Shown here: positions 1-6,249 of the stretch, piece by piece | Numbering within the stretch: the first letter of the stretch is position 1 | How the letters are laid out: each line of letters begins with the position of its first letter | Source: an uncultured Curvibacter sp. | GTDB lineage: Bacteria; Pseudomonadota; Gammaproteobacteria; Burkholderiales; Burkholderiaceae | Assembly: GCA_946481355.1 (NCBI GenBank) | Contig: CAMLNH010000159.1 | Coordinates: forward strand, 1-6,696 | Reading direction: 5' to 3' | Length of the DNA stretch: 6,696 nt | Made by a program: the position numbers and the translations under genes | Notes under the pieces: model-generated | Told to the model about the DNA's origin: nothing | Seen by the model: only the letters and a program-made list of their open reading frames with translations | The model's database searches: none

Positions 1-179
1 AGCATGAGGTCCAGGATCACCAGGTCGGGCAGGGGCCCCGCGTCGGGTCCTTGCAGCCGGGCCAGGCCGCTTTTTCCGTCAGCGCAGTGCGTGACCTGCA
101 AGCCCGACTGGCCCAGGTACTCACCCACCATCTCTGCGAGGCGGGCGTCGTCTTCGATCATCAGCAGTTGGGAGCTCAT
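1..179 (-). CDS. Response regulator, receiver domain N-terminus (partial)
   Basis: This is the first 59 codons of a two-component response regulator, cut off by the window start. The translation begins MSSQLLMIEDDARLAEMVGE and has the standard receiver layout: a hydrophobic first strand (LLMI), the acidic pocket at E9/D10 (D11 next to it), a helix, and a third strand VILDLM ending in the probable phosphoacceptor D57. Spacing and sequence (IEDDARLAEMV, ADGKSGLARL) resemble OmpR/PhoB-family regulators, but the DNA-binding domain lies outside the window, so the output type is inference. In that family a sensor kinase phosphorylates the Asp and the dimer binds direct repeats in promoters. The ATG at 177-179 is chosen because the receiver fold starts there; no clear Shine-Dalgarno precedes it. 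It lies 143 bases downstream of ampG on the same strand, and the gap holds a possible binding site for this kind of regulator. Confidence 0.9.
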   Translation of the reverse strand, partial: MSSQLLMIEDDARLAEMVGEYLGQSGLQVTHCADGKSGLARLQGPDAGPLPDLVILDLM

Positions 180-264
180 CGGCGCAGTGTAGTGGCAGGC
201 TTGGAAAGGTGCCTCCATGCTCGCCCGCAGGCGTCTCCCCGTGTTGAAGCCTCCGTAAAGTTGC

Positions 265-280
265 GGTAAACCGCTGCGGG
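265..280 (-). promoter_or_regulatory. Direct repeat TTTAC-N6-TTTAC, possible OmpR-family operator
   Basis: On the minus strand two TTTAC pentamers start exactly 11 bases apart (GGTTTACCGCAACTTTACGG in full). An 11-bp direct repeat is the usual geometry of OmpR/PhoB-family binding sites. The first half plus spacer fits the known PhoP box pattern (T/G)GTTTA-N5-(T/G)GTTTA, while the second half keeps only TTTA. The site ends 85 bases upstream of the response-regulator ATG, a suitable place for autoregulation. No convincing -10 element follows it, so this is a candidate from spacing and composition only. Confidence 0.35.
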
Positions 281-295
281 GTGGCGGTGCGATGC

Positions 296-326
296 AGCTA
301 TATTTTTGATAGCTTGTCGCGCTTAT
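296..326 (-). repeat. AT-rich stem-loop overlapping the ampG stop codon
   Basis: A perfect 6-bp inverted repeat, AGCTAT at 296-301 and ATAGCT at 309-314, encloses a 7-base AT-rich loop. Next to it lies GCGCTTAT at 319-326, and the TAA stop of ampG (323-325) falls inside that motif. The composition contrasts with the GC-rich surroundings. From memory, Comamonadaceae genomes carry many short intergenic elements built from AGCTAT...ATAGCT next to GCGCTTAT...ATAAGCGC; this looks like a degraded copy with only one arm of the second stem. It could weaken transcription past ampG, but no U-tract follows the stem, so it is not a standard terminator. Confidence 0.5.
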
Positions 327-1660
327 CTACTGGGCTCCGGGGGCGTTTTGACGCGGGAGGCCAGCCACACCAGCACCAGCACCGGCAGCCCCAGCAGCGC
401 CGTCGATGTGAAGAAGTGCGCGTAGCCGAACGCGTTCACGTAGTCGCCCGAGAAGCCGGCCACGAACTTCGGCAGCAGCAGCATCATGGAGCTGAACAGC
501 GCGTACTGCGTGGCCGAATAACTCACATTGGTGAGGCTCGACAGGTAGGCGATGAAGGCGGCCGAGGCAATGCCACTGGCCAGGTTGTCGGCCGACACCA
601 CGGCGATCAGCGCCGTCACGTCGTGTCCGTGGCCTGCCAGCCACGCAAACAGCAGATTGCTCGCTGCGCTCAGGATCGCGCCCAGCATCAGGATGCGCAT
701 CACCCCAAAGCGCATCGACAGCACGCCGCCCACGAAGGCGCCGGCCAGCGTCATGATCACGCCGTAGATCTTGGTCACGGCGGCCACCTCGTCCTTGGTG
801 AAGCCCATGTCCACATAGAACGGGTTGGCCATGATGCCCATGACCACGTCGCTGATGCGGTAGACCGCGATCAAGCCCAGGATGAGCGCGGCCTGCCACT
901 GGTAGCGGCGCAGGAAATCGGCAAAGGGTTCGATCAGCGCGCCCTGCAGCCACTCGGCGGCGTCGCGCGCCGGCGGCAGCTCGCGCCGCGCGGGCTCGGG
1001 CGAGAGCAGCACGGTGAGCACGCCGGGCAGCATGCTGACCGCCATGACGAGGTAGGCCGTGGTCCAGGCCGCGTTCTGGTAGCCCGAGGCCTGCAGCTCG
1101 GCGCGCGCGGCCAGCCAGAGCACACCGGCACCGGCCCAGATCATGGCCACGCGGTAGCCCGTCTGGTAGGCCGCGGCCAGCGCTGCCTGGCGCTCGCTGC
1201 CGGCCGATTCGATGCGGTAGGCGTCGAGTGCGATGTCCTGCGTGGCCGAGGCGAAGGCCACGAGCAGCGCGCACCAGACCACGGCAGACAGACCCTGCTG
1301 CGGATTGGCCAGCGCCATGCCGGCCAGGCCAGCCATGATGGCGAACTGCGAGAGCAGCAGCCAGCTGCGGCGCCGTCCCAGGGCGCGGTGCAGCAGCGGC
1401 AGCGGCAGACGGTCGACCAGCGGGGCCCAGGCCCACTTGAAGGCGTAGGCCAGGCCGACCCAGCTCAGTTCGCCGATGGTGCCGCGGTCCACGCCGGCCT
1501 CGCGCAGGCGAAAGCTCAACGTGCCCAGTACCAGCAGCAGGGGCAGGCCGGCGGCAAAGCCCAGGGCCAGCATGCGCAGGGTGGCAGGTTCGAGGTAGAC
1601 CCGCAGTGTGGCGCCCCAGGAAGGCTTGATGGCGGGGCTTTCGGGCGCACTTGAGGACAT
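323..1660 (-). CDS. ampG: AmpG-family muropeptide permease (MFS)
   Basis: This 445-residue inner-membrane protein matches AmpG, the permease that brings anhydro-muropeptides from the periplasm into the cytoplasm for peptidoglycan recycling; in many bacteria it also feeds the AmpR signal that induces ampC. Family stretches visible in order are GFAAGLPLLLV (34-44), GTIGELSWVGLAYAFKWAWAP ending in LVDR (60-84), LGRRRSWLLLSQ (94-105), TQDIALDAYRIE (140-151), TGYRVAM (167-173), and a late YSATQYALFSS matching FSATQFALLSA of E. coli AmpG. Around twelve hydrophobic segments are apparent. It is about 45 residues shorter than E. coli AmpG (about 491), which has a longer C-terminus. The ATG at 1658-1660 is the only usable start: an in-frame TGA lies 11 codons upstream and the next Met is residue 30, inside the first membrane segment. 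No Shine-Dalgarno is evident. It is divergent from the M48 gene, and its stop lies in an AT-rich repeat. Confidence 0.93.
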   Translation of the reverse strand: MSSSAPESPAIKPSWGATLRVYLEPATLRMLALGFAAGLPLLLVLGTLSFRLREAGVDRGTIGELSWVGLAYAFKWAWAPLVDRLPLPLLHRALGRRRSWLLLSQFAIMAGLAGMALANPQQGLSAVVWCALLVAFASATQDIALDAYRIESAGSERQAALAAAYQTGYRVAMIWAGAGVLWLAARAELQASGYQNAAWTTAYLVMAVSMLPGVLTVLLSPEPARRELPPARDAAEWLQGALIEPFADFLRRYQWQAALILGLIAVYRISDVVMGIMANPFYVDMGFTKDEVAAVTKIYGVIMTLAGAFVGGVLSMRFGVMRILMLGAILSAASNLLFAWLAGHGHDVTALIAVVSADNLASGIASAAFIAYLSSLTNVSYSATQYALFSSMMLLLPKFVAGFSGDYVNAFGYAHFFTSTALLGLPVLVLVWLASRVKTPPEPSR

Positions 1661-1698
1661 GGCGGGAATAATAAGCGCAGCTTTTGATCTTCAGCCTC
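1661..1698. promoter_or_regulatory. Divergent promoter region ampG / M48 peptidase
   Basis: Only 38 bases separate the two divergent start codons. The tract AATAATAA at 1667-1674 is the only AT-rich stretch. Read on the plus strand it gives AATAAT, five of six matches to a -10 element, implying a leader of about 20 bases for the peptidase gene. Read on the minus strand it gives TATTAT, also five of six, and would place ampG transcription start at or next to its ATG. No matching -35 element is visible for either direction and neither gene has a clear Shine-Dalgarno. True promoters could also lie inside the opposite coding region. Confidence 0.3.
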
Positions 1699-2565
1699 AT
1701 GGAACCCACAAAACACACCGGTCTGGCGCGTCTCAGTGCCCTGCTGCTCCTTGCGACGCTGCTGGCGGCCTGCAACGACCACCCCGAGCCGCAACGCGAA
1801 GGGGTGGCCGTGGGCAAGAACTCGGTGTTCACCAAGCTGGTGTCCGCAGAGGACATCGAGAAGCAGGCCGAGCTGCAGTACCTTCAGATCCAGAAAGAGG
1901 CCGCGGGCAAGCAGGCCCTGCTGCCCCGGGACCATCCCGAGGTGCGGCGTCTGCAGGCGATCGCCCGCAAGATCATCCCCCATGCTCTGGCCTGGAATCC
2001 GCGGGCCCAGGACTGGAAGTGGTCGGTCATCCTGATCCGGTCACCCCAGATCAATGCCTTCTGCATGCCGGGCGGCAAGATCGCCTTCTTCACGGGCATC
2101 CTGGACCAGCTCAAGCTCAGCGACGACGAGGTGGCCATGATCATGGGGCACGAGATCGCCCATGCCCTGCGTGAGCATGCGCGTGAGCGCCTGGCCAAGG
2201 GCCTGGCGACCGAAGGCGGTGCGCGCGTGCTCGGTGCCGTGCTCTCGGCCTGGCTGGGCATCGACCCCCAGCTGACCGATACGGCAGCACGCGGTGGCGC
2301 CGGCCTGGCCCGCCTGAGCTTCAGCCGCAGCGACGAGACCGAGGCCGACCTCGTGGGCATGGAGCTGGCCGCCCGGGCCGGCTACGACCCGCGCGCCGGC
2401 GTGACGCTGTGGCAGAAGATGAGCGCGGCCAGCAAGGGTGCGCCGCCGCAGTGGTTGTCCACCCACCCGGCGGGCAAGACGCGCATTGCCGAGATCGAGC
2501 AGAACCTGCCCAAGGTGATGCCGCTCTACGAGCGGGCCCGCAAGGCGCCGGCCCGGAAACCGTAA
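1699..2565 (+). CDS. M48-family zinc metallopeptidase lipoprotein
   Basis: This 288-residue protein is a periplasmic or outer-membrane metalloprotease of the M48 (Ste24/HtpX-like) family, of the LoiP/YggG lipoprotein kind, which takes part in outer-membrane protein quality control. The N-terminus is a lipoprotein signal: a short basic n-region, a Leu/Ala-rich core and the lipobox LAAC with the modified Cys at residue 25. Asn at +2 favours the outer membrane. The zinc site is GHEIAH (H151, E152, H155) with the third ligand E215 in the ETEADLVG motif. The preceding NAFCMPGGKIAFFTGIL stretch and the later STHPAGKTRIAEIE are also family hallmarks. No TPR region like that of BepA is present. I chose the ATG at 1699; a TTG at 1684 in the same frame would add only five residues. 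It is divergent from ampG and convergent with the barrel gene, with a 7-base gap. Confidence 0.92.
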   Translation: MEPTKHTGLARLSALLLLATLLAACNDHPEPQREGVAVGKNSVFTKLVSAEDIEKQAELQYLQIQKEAAGKQALLPRDHPEVRRLQAIARKIIPHALAWNPRAQDWKWSVILIRSPQINAFCMPGGKIAFFTGILDQLKLSDDEVAMIMGHEIAHALREHARERLAKGLATEGGARVLGAVLSAWLGIDPQLTDTAARGGAGLARLSFSRSDETEADLVGMELAARAGYDPRAGVTLWQKMSAASKGAPPQWLSTHPAGKTRIAEIEQNLPKVMPLYERARKAPARKP

Positions 2566-2572
2566 CAGGCGT

Positions 2573-3145
2573 TCAGTAGCGGTAGATCAGGCCCAGCGAG
2601 ACGCTGGGCAGGTAGCGAAAGCCCAGCCAGCCGTTCTGCTGGGTACGCCAGCCTTCGAGGCCTGTGGCCGACATGCCGTTCAGGCCGCTGTCGTTGTCGG
2701 AGGCCGCACCCAGCGAGACCCCCATGTCGGCGTAAAAGCCCAGCCCCTTGCCCGACACCCCGTGCGAGCCATAGCCTATGCCCAGATAGGTCGTGGTCCG
2801 GGGGCGCAGCTGGTAGGCGGCGCTGGTGGCGTGGGATCCACCCAGCGGGTTGCTCCAGGTGTCGTTGAGGGTCAGCCCGCCCACAACCCGGAAGCCGTGG
2901 CCTGTGAACGGAAACCAGTCAGCGTACAGGCTGGTACGGTGCGGGTCGGCCAGCGTGCCGAGTTCGGCGCGCGGCTCAGGCGCGTGCCACTTGAGGCCGG
3001 GGGTGTAGTCGCTGCGCAGACTCCATGACAGACCGGAGCCCAGGCCGTGCGGGCCGGGGCTGGTGCTCAGGGTTTGAGCCGTCGACAGGGTGGCCGCCAT
3101 CGACAGGATGGCCAGCGCCAGCCGACGGGCGCGCAGGGAAAACAT
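2573..3145 (-). CDS. Predicted outer-membrane beta-barrel protein
   Basis: This is a 190-residue secreted protein that I do not recognise as a named family. It opens with a Sec signal peptide (MFSLRARRLALAILSMAATL, probable cleavage after STA at residue 23). The mature part is rich in Gly, Ser, Thr and aromatics in alternating patterns expected of beta-strands: SLYADWFPF (72-80), GFRVVGGLTLN (84-94), TTTYLGIGYG (117-126), GLGFYADMGVSLGA (134-147), and a last strand VSLGLIYRY ending in Tyr. A terminal aromatic residue is typical of BAM-assembled barrels. The size suits a small 8-strand barrel of the OmpA/OmpW scale. The start is well supported by GAGGAA five bases upstream. It lies 128 bases after gloC, so it may have its own promoter. 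Ligand or function cannot be read from the sequence; a porin, an adhesin or a lipid-A-modifying enzyme are all possible, although no PagL or PagP catalytic motif was seen. Confidence 0.8.
   Translation of the reverse strand: MFSLRARRLALAILSMAATLSTAQTLSTSPGPHGLGSGLSWSLRSDYTPGLKWHAPEPRAELGTLADPHRTSLYADWFPFTGHGFRVVGGLTLNDTWSNPLGGSHATSAAYQLRPRTTTYLGIGYGSHGVSGKGLGFYADMGVSLGAASDNDSGLNGMSATGLEGWRTQQNGWLGFRYLPSVSLGLIYRY
2591..2609. repeat. Perfect GC-rich hairpin at the convergent gene ends
   Basis: GCCCAGCG at 2591-2598 and CGCTGGGC at 2602-2609 form an 8-bp perfect stem with a 3-base loop. It lies 25 bases beyond the M48 stop and inside the last codons of the barrel gene (around the VSLGL segment). 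A symmetrical stem here could slow polymerase from either direction where two genes converge with only 7 bases between them. There is no T-tract on either strand, so it is not a canonical intrinsic terminator. Confidence 0.35.
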
Positions 3146-3150
3146 GACAG

Positions 3151-3156
3151 TTCCTC
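3151..3156 (-). promoter_or_regulatory. Shine-Dalgarno GAGGAA of the barrel gene
   Basis: On the minus strand GAGGAA lies five bases before the ATG at 3143-3145. It is the clearest ribosome binding site in the window and fixes the start of the beta-barrel gene. Confidence 0.7.
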
Positions 3157-3175
3157 GAATTCAACACTGGGATTG

Positions 3176-3181
3176 ATTATT
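3176..3181 (-). promoter_or_regulatory. Candidate -10 element (AATAAT) for the barrel gene
   Basis: AATAAT on the minus strand matches five of six positions of the TATAAT consensus and lies in the most AT-rich part of the 128-base gap between gloC and the barrel gene. It would give a leader of about 23 bases that includes the GAGGAA site. No good -35 hexamer is present at 16-18 bases upstream. The rest of the gap (3182-3273) holds only weak, imperfect inverted repeats. Confidence 0.3.
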
Positions 3182-3273
3182 CGGAAACATCGGCAGTTCC
3201 GGGGGTTTACTCCAGTGCCGCCCATGGTCTCTGTGCGGCGCTGCAACATGTCCGGAAAGACAGTAGCGGGCGC

Positions 3274-3912
3274 TTACGTCCCGCCCACGAAAGGATTGGA
3301 CTGACGCTCGCGGCCGAAGCTGCTTTCGGGGCCGTGACCGGGGATGAAAACCGTGTCGTTGCCCATCGGCCACAGACGCTCGGTGATGCTGCGGATCAGG
3401 TCGCCGTGGTTGCCCTGAGGGAAATCGGTGCGGCCGATGGAGCCGGCAAACAGCACGTCACCGACGAAGGCCCGTTGCGCCTGCGGGGAGTGGAAAACCA
3501 CATGGCCGGGGGTGTGGCCCGGGCAGTGACGCACGTTGAGGGTGCATTTGCCGATGCTGACCGTGTCGCCGTCGGCCAGCCAGCGCGTGGGCGTGAAGCG
3601 CTCGGACTGGGGAAAGCGGAACATGCGGCTCTGCTCGGCCAGCTGGTCGATCCAGAACTGGTCGCCCGGGTGCGGGCCGATGATGGGCAGGTTGAGCAGA
3701 CGCGCCAGCTCGGCTGTGCCGCCGGCGTGGTCGATGTGGGCGTGGGTCAGCCAGATGGCCTTGAGCGTGACGCCCAGGCGCGCCGCTTCGGCCGTGATGC
3801 GCGGCAGGTCGCCGCCCGGATCGATCACGGCGGCCTCCATGGTTTCATCGCACCAGACGATGGAGCAGTTCTGTTCGAAAGCGGTGACGGGGACGGTCAG
3901 GTACTGGAGCAT
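3274..3912 (-). CDS. gloC: GloC-type hydroxyacylglutathione hydrolase (MBL fold)
   Basis: This 212-residue cytoplasmic enzyme closely resembles E. coli YcbL/GloC (about 215 residues), a type II glyoxalase that hydrolyses S-lactoylglutathione to lactate and glutathione, the last step of methylglyoxal detoxification. The complete dinuclear metal site is visible: THAHIDH gives H57, H59, D61 and H62, followed by H133 in CPGHTPGHVV, D152 in VGDVLF, and H193 in IPGHGP. The N-terminal VPVTAFEQNCSIVWC and the stretch SRMFRF (95-100) also match GloC. The long C-terminal substrate-binding domain of classical GloB is absent, as in GloC. The ATG at 3910-3912 is the first possible one, since an in-frame TAG lies 11 codons upstream; no strong Shine-Dalgarno is visible. 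It starts 48 bases after the patatin gene on the same strand and may be co-transcribed with it. Confidence 0.9.
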   Translation of the reverse strand: MLQYLTVPVTAFEQNCSIVWCDETMEAAVIDPGGDLPRITAEAARLGVTLKAIWLTHAHIDHAGGTAELARLLNLPIIGPHPGDQFWIDQLAEQSRMFRFPQSERFTPTRWLADGDTVSIGKCTLNVRHCPGHTPGHVVFHSPQAQRAFVGDVLFAGSIGRTDFPQGNHGDLIRSITERLWPMGNDTVFIPGHGPESSFGRERQSNPFVGGT

Positions 3913-3960
3913 GGGGAAGAACGATAGGAAAGGGCTGTCCGGATGCTACCCAAAACCGCA

Positions 3961-6185
3961 TCAGGGCAGACCGAGGAACAGATAAGCCGCCGACGAGCCC
4001 GAGGCCGAGACACCCAGGCCCAGGTAGAGCGGACCGACCGGGGTGTCGACCGCCAGATAGGCGGCATGGCTGCGCAGCGTGCCGCGGTTGTCCGGGTCCT
4101 GCAGCACGTCGCGTATCTGGCCGGCCTCGGCCGACAGGCCCAGTTCCATGCCCTGCAACAGGCCGGGGCCCGTGAGGCGGTAGGCGTAGACCAGGCGCCC
4201 CATATGGGCACGTGTGCCCAGCAGCTCGCCGGTCTGATAGCCCGAGAGACGCAGGAAGCCGCCCAGCGGCACGAGCTCATGCTCGGGCAGGTCGCCGTGC
4301 AGCGCGCGTGTGGCGAAGAAGGCAGCGCGCAGCGTATGGTCGTGCCGGGTGAGGGCGCCGCGCCAAGCCAGGTCCAGTTTTTCGTAGCGCAGGTCGGCGC
4401 CCAGATTCGGTTGCGATTCGAAGTAGCGCAGATCCAGGGCCTGGCCGCGGCGCGGAAAGCTCAGGCTGTCCAGGGTGTCCAGCCGCAGCCGGGCCTCGAG
4501 GCCGCCGATGTCCACCGTGGGCAGCAGCAGATCACCGGGGATGGAGCTCGTGTCCGTGCCCAGGCGCACGCGGCCGCGCACCGGGCCGGCGCGCAGCTCG
4601 GCCCAGTCGCTGAAGGTCAGACCCAGGTGCAGGCGCGCCGTGTTCTCGTCGCGACGGAACCGTGCCTGGCGTTGGCCGTGGTAAAAATATCGAAGGGCTC
4701 GCGTCGGGCTTCGCCCTGGGCGCTGACGAAGAAGCTGCGTTGCACGTTCAAGGGCTGAAACCATTCGGTGGCCAGCCGGTCGACGTGGCCGGTCTGCAGC
4801 TCGTTGCGCCATTCAGCGCCCAGTGGGTTGAGCCAGGTGCGGCGGTGTGCCAGCAGCAGGTTGAAGTAGGCGTTGCCTGAAAAATCGCTCGACAGACCCA
4901 GGCCCACGCGCAGATAGCTGGGCCCCCAGGACTTCTCCGTGGCCTGTACCGTCAGGGCCTTGCCGCCATCGGCCTGGTCAGCGAGCGCGTAGCTCACGCT
5001 CTCGAAGTCGCCGGTGGCGTAGAGGCGGCGCAGGTCGGCGTCCAGCTGCTCGGCGTCAAAGGTCTGGCCGGGCTGCAGGCGCAGCATGGCACGCACGGCC
5101 TCGGGGTTGACAACCCGTGTGCCGCGGATGTCGACGGCATCCACGCGCGCGTAGCCGGGCTGGGGCGACAGGCGCTGCCATTCCCATTGCGCGTAGCGCG
5201 CCTCGTCGACGCGATAGCGCTGCAGGCGATCGGCCACTGCGCGCGCCGCATGCTCCCCGGCACCTGCCGCCTCAAGCAGGCGGTCAAAGTCGGCCGTGCC
5301 CAGGTTGCCAAGTTCGGGGCTGATCAGCACGTCGTCCGGTCCGAGTTCGCTGAGCGACTGACGTACGTTCTGTGCCGTCACGATGCGCATCATCTGGTCC
5401 GTCACACCCAGCAGTGAGCGGATCTGCTCGCGCGTCTGCAGCGGCGTGCCGATGTTGACCGCGATGATCACCTGCGCGCCCAGCGCCCGCGCCACGTCCA
5501 CCGGCAGGTTGCGACTGACACCACCGTCGACGAGCAACCGCCCGTCGATCTCGACCGGATTGACCGCCGCCGGCAGCGCCATGCTGGCCCGCACTGCCGC
5601 CGTCAGGCTGCCGCGGTCCAGCACCACCATCTCGGCCGTGCTCAGGTCCGTGGCCACGGCGCGAAAGGGAATGGGCAAGCGGTCGAATTCCGGGTTCTTC
5701 TGGCGGGCTGTCAGCTGTCGCAGCACGGCCTCCAGCGACACGCCGGAGACCGCGCCCTTGGGCAGGGAGACGCCTTCAGGCGTGAGGCCGACTTCGGGGC
5801 CGATGTAGTTGTACTGCTCCTCGGCCTTGCCGCGCATGGACAGATCGTCGCGCCGGACATCGCGAAACAGCAGGGCCGTGCTCAGCGGTCGTAGATCGGC
5901 CTCGAGCTCGTCCAGCGGCATGCCGCTGGCGTAGGCAGCGCCGATGATGGAGCCGGCGCTCGTGCCCACGATGACGTCCACCGACACGCGCAGTTCCTGC
6001 AGCACCTTGAGCACGCCCAGGTGGGCGCCGCCGCGTGCGCCCCCGCCCGAGAGCACCAGGCCAATCTTCGGGCGCGCAGTCGCGGTCGCTGTGCTCGCAG
6101 GCTGGGCCGGGGCCAGCGCGGGCAGCGCTGCCAGCAGCAGCGCCAGGGCCAGGGCCAGGCATGGGGCGCGTCTCAATTTGTCCAC
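3961..6185 (-). CDS. Patatin-POTRA-barrel (type Vd, PlpD-like) protein, frameshifted
   Basis: Two frames read together give a 741-residue protein with the architecture of type Vd autotransporters such as PlpD of Pseudomonas (about 728 residues): a secreted lipase joined to its own outer-membrane barrel. Numbering is from the GTG at 6185. Residues 1-28 are a signal peptide; 38-320 are a patatin domain with the oxyanion loop GGGARG (47-52), nucleophile S76 in GTSAG and catalytic D220 in DGG; about 343-418 is a POTRA domain (VDAVDIRGTRVVN onward); the rest is an Omp85-like barrel. Expected activity is phospholipase A/acyl hydrolase. At 4683-4687 the frame breaks: the first frame stops near 4617 after a nonsense tail, and the barrel resumes in the -1 frame (HGQRQARFRRDENTARLHLG) to the TGA at 3961-3963. 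Slipping back one base at F501 restores the protein. Starts: GTG 6185; TTG 6176 has a better ribosome site (GGTGG, five bases away) and a compact signal peptide; ATG 6251 would overlap the divergent start. The chain ends YLFLGLP without a terminal aromatic. Confidence 0.85.
4683..4687 (-). other. Frameshift site in the patatin gene (T5 run)
   Basis: On the coding strand the sequence reads GAT ATT TTT ACC ACG in the patatin frame. Adding one T, or a ribosome slipping back one base on the TTT codon, changes this to ATT TTT TAC CAC GGC (I-F-Y-H-G), which leads straight into barrel sequence. A one-base loss in a homopolymer is the simplest account, as either a sequencing error or a genuine mutation. 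The run is too short for efficient transcriptional slippage, and the full X-XXY-YYZ signal is not present. Confidence 0.75.
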
Positions 6186-6249
6186 CGGGGGTCGGGCATG
6201 CTGCGATTCTGTACGGGAAACGCCACGCGCAGACGGCACAATCCTGGGC
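6186..6249. promoter_or_regulatory. Divergent intergenic region, patatin gene / DUF3422
   Basis: This 64-base gap must carry signals for both divergent genes unless promoters lie inside the coding regions. On the plus strand CACAAT (6237-6242) matches four of six -10 positions but would place transcription start at the DUF3422 ATG and has no -35 partner. On the minus strand no convincing promoter is visible. No purine-rich ribosome site precedes the DUF3422 ATG. Confidence 0.2.

Noticed and set aside
273..284. Small inverted repeat GCGGTAAACCGC as a terminator or operator
   Set aside because: The loop would be only two bases with the full stem, no T-tract follows, and the same bases are better explained by the 11-bp direct repeat.
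281..1654. A 457-codon open frame on the plus strand antisense to ampG
   Set aside because: Its product is a low-complexity string rich in Gln, His, Arg and Gly with no domain, the usual mirror of a GC-rich gene. The opposite strand carries a clear AmpG with membrane segments and family motifs.
327..1856. A 509-codon minus-strand frame covering ampG and the start of the peptidase gene
   Set aside because: It is the Arg/Ala/Pro-rich alternative frame of ampG and runs antisense across the peptidase signal sequence; no recognisable motif.
3186..3245. Imperfect inverted repeats between gloC and the barrel gene as a terminator
   Set aside because: Stems are at most five or six pairs with a bulge or a 12-13 base loop and no T-tract on the minus strand.
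3334..3927. A 197-codon plus-strand frame antisense to gloC
   Set aside because: Shadow frame of a gene with a complete set of metal ligands; no ribosome site or motif.
4205..4220. Near-palindrome TGGGCACGTGTGCCCA
   Set aside because: It lies within barrel coding sequence with no promoter or gene boundary nearby; probably chance in GC-rich codons.
3943..4758. A 271-codon plus-strand frame antisense to the barrel end of the patatin gene
   Set aside because: Gln/Ala/Arg-rich shadow frame; the minus strand shows alternating barrel strands continuing the patatin protein.
3961..4812. The minus-strand barrel part as a separate gene starting at 4812
   Set aside because: The residues before about 4683 in this frame are nonsense, while the patatin frame is meaningful up to that point, so this is the second half of one gene, not an independent protein.
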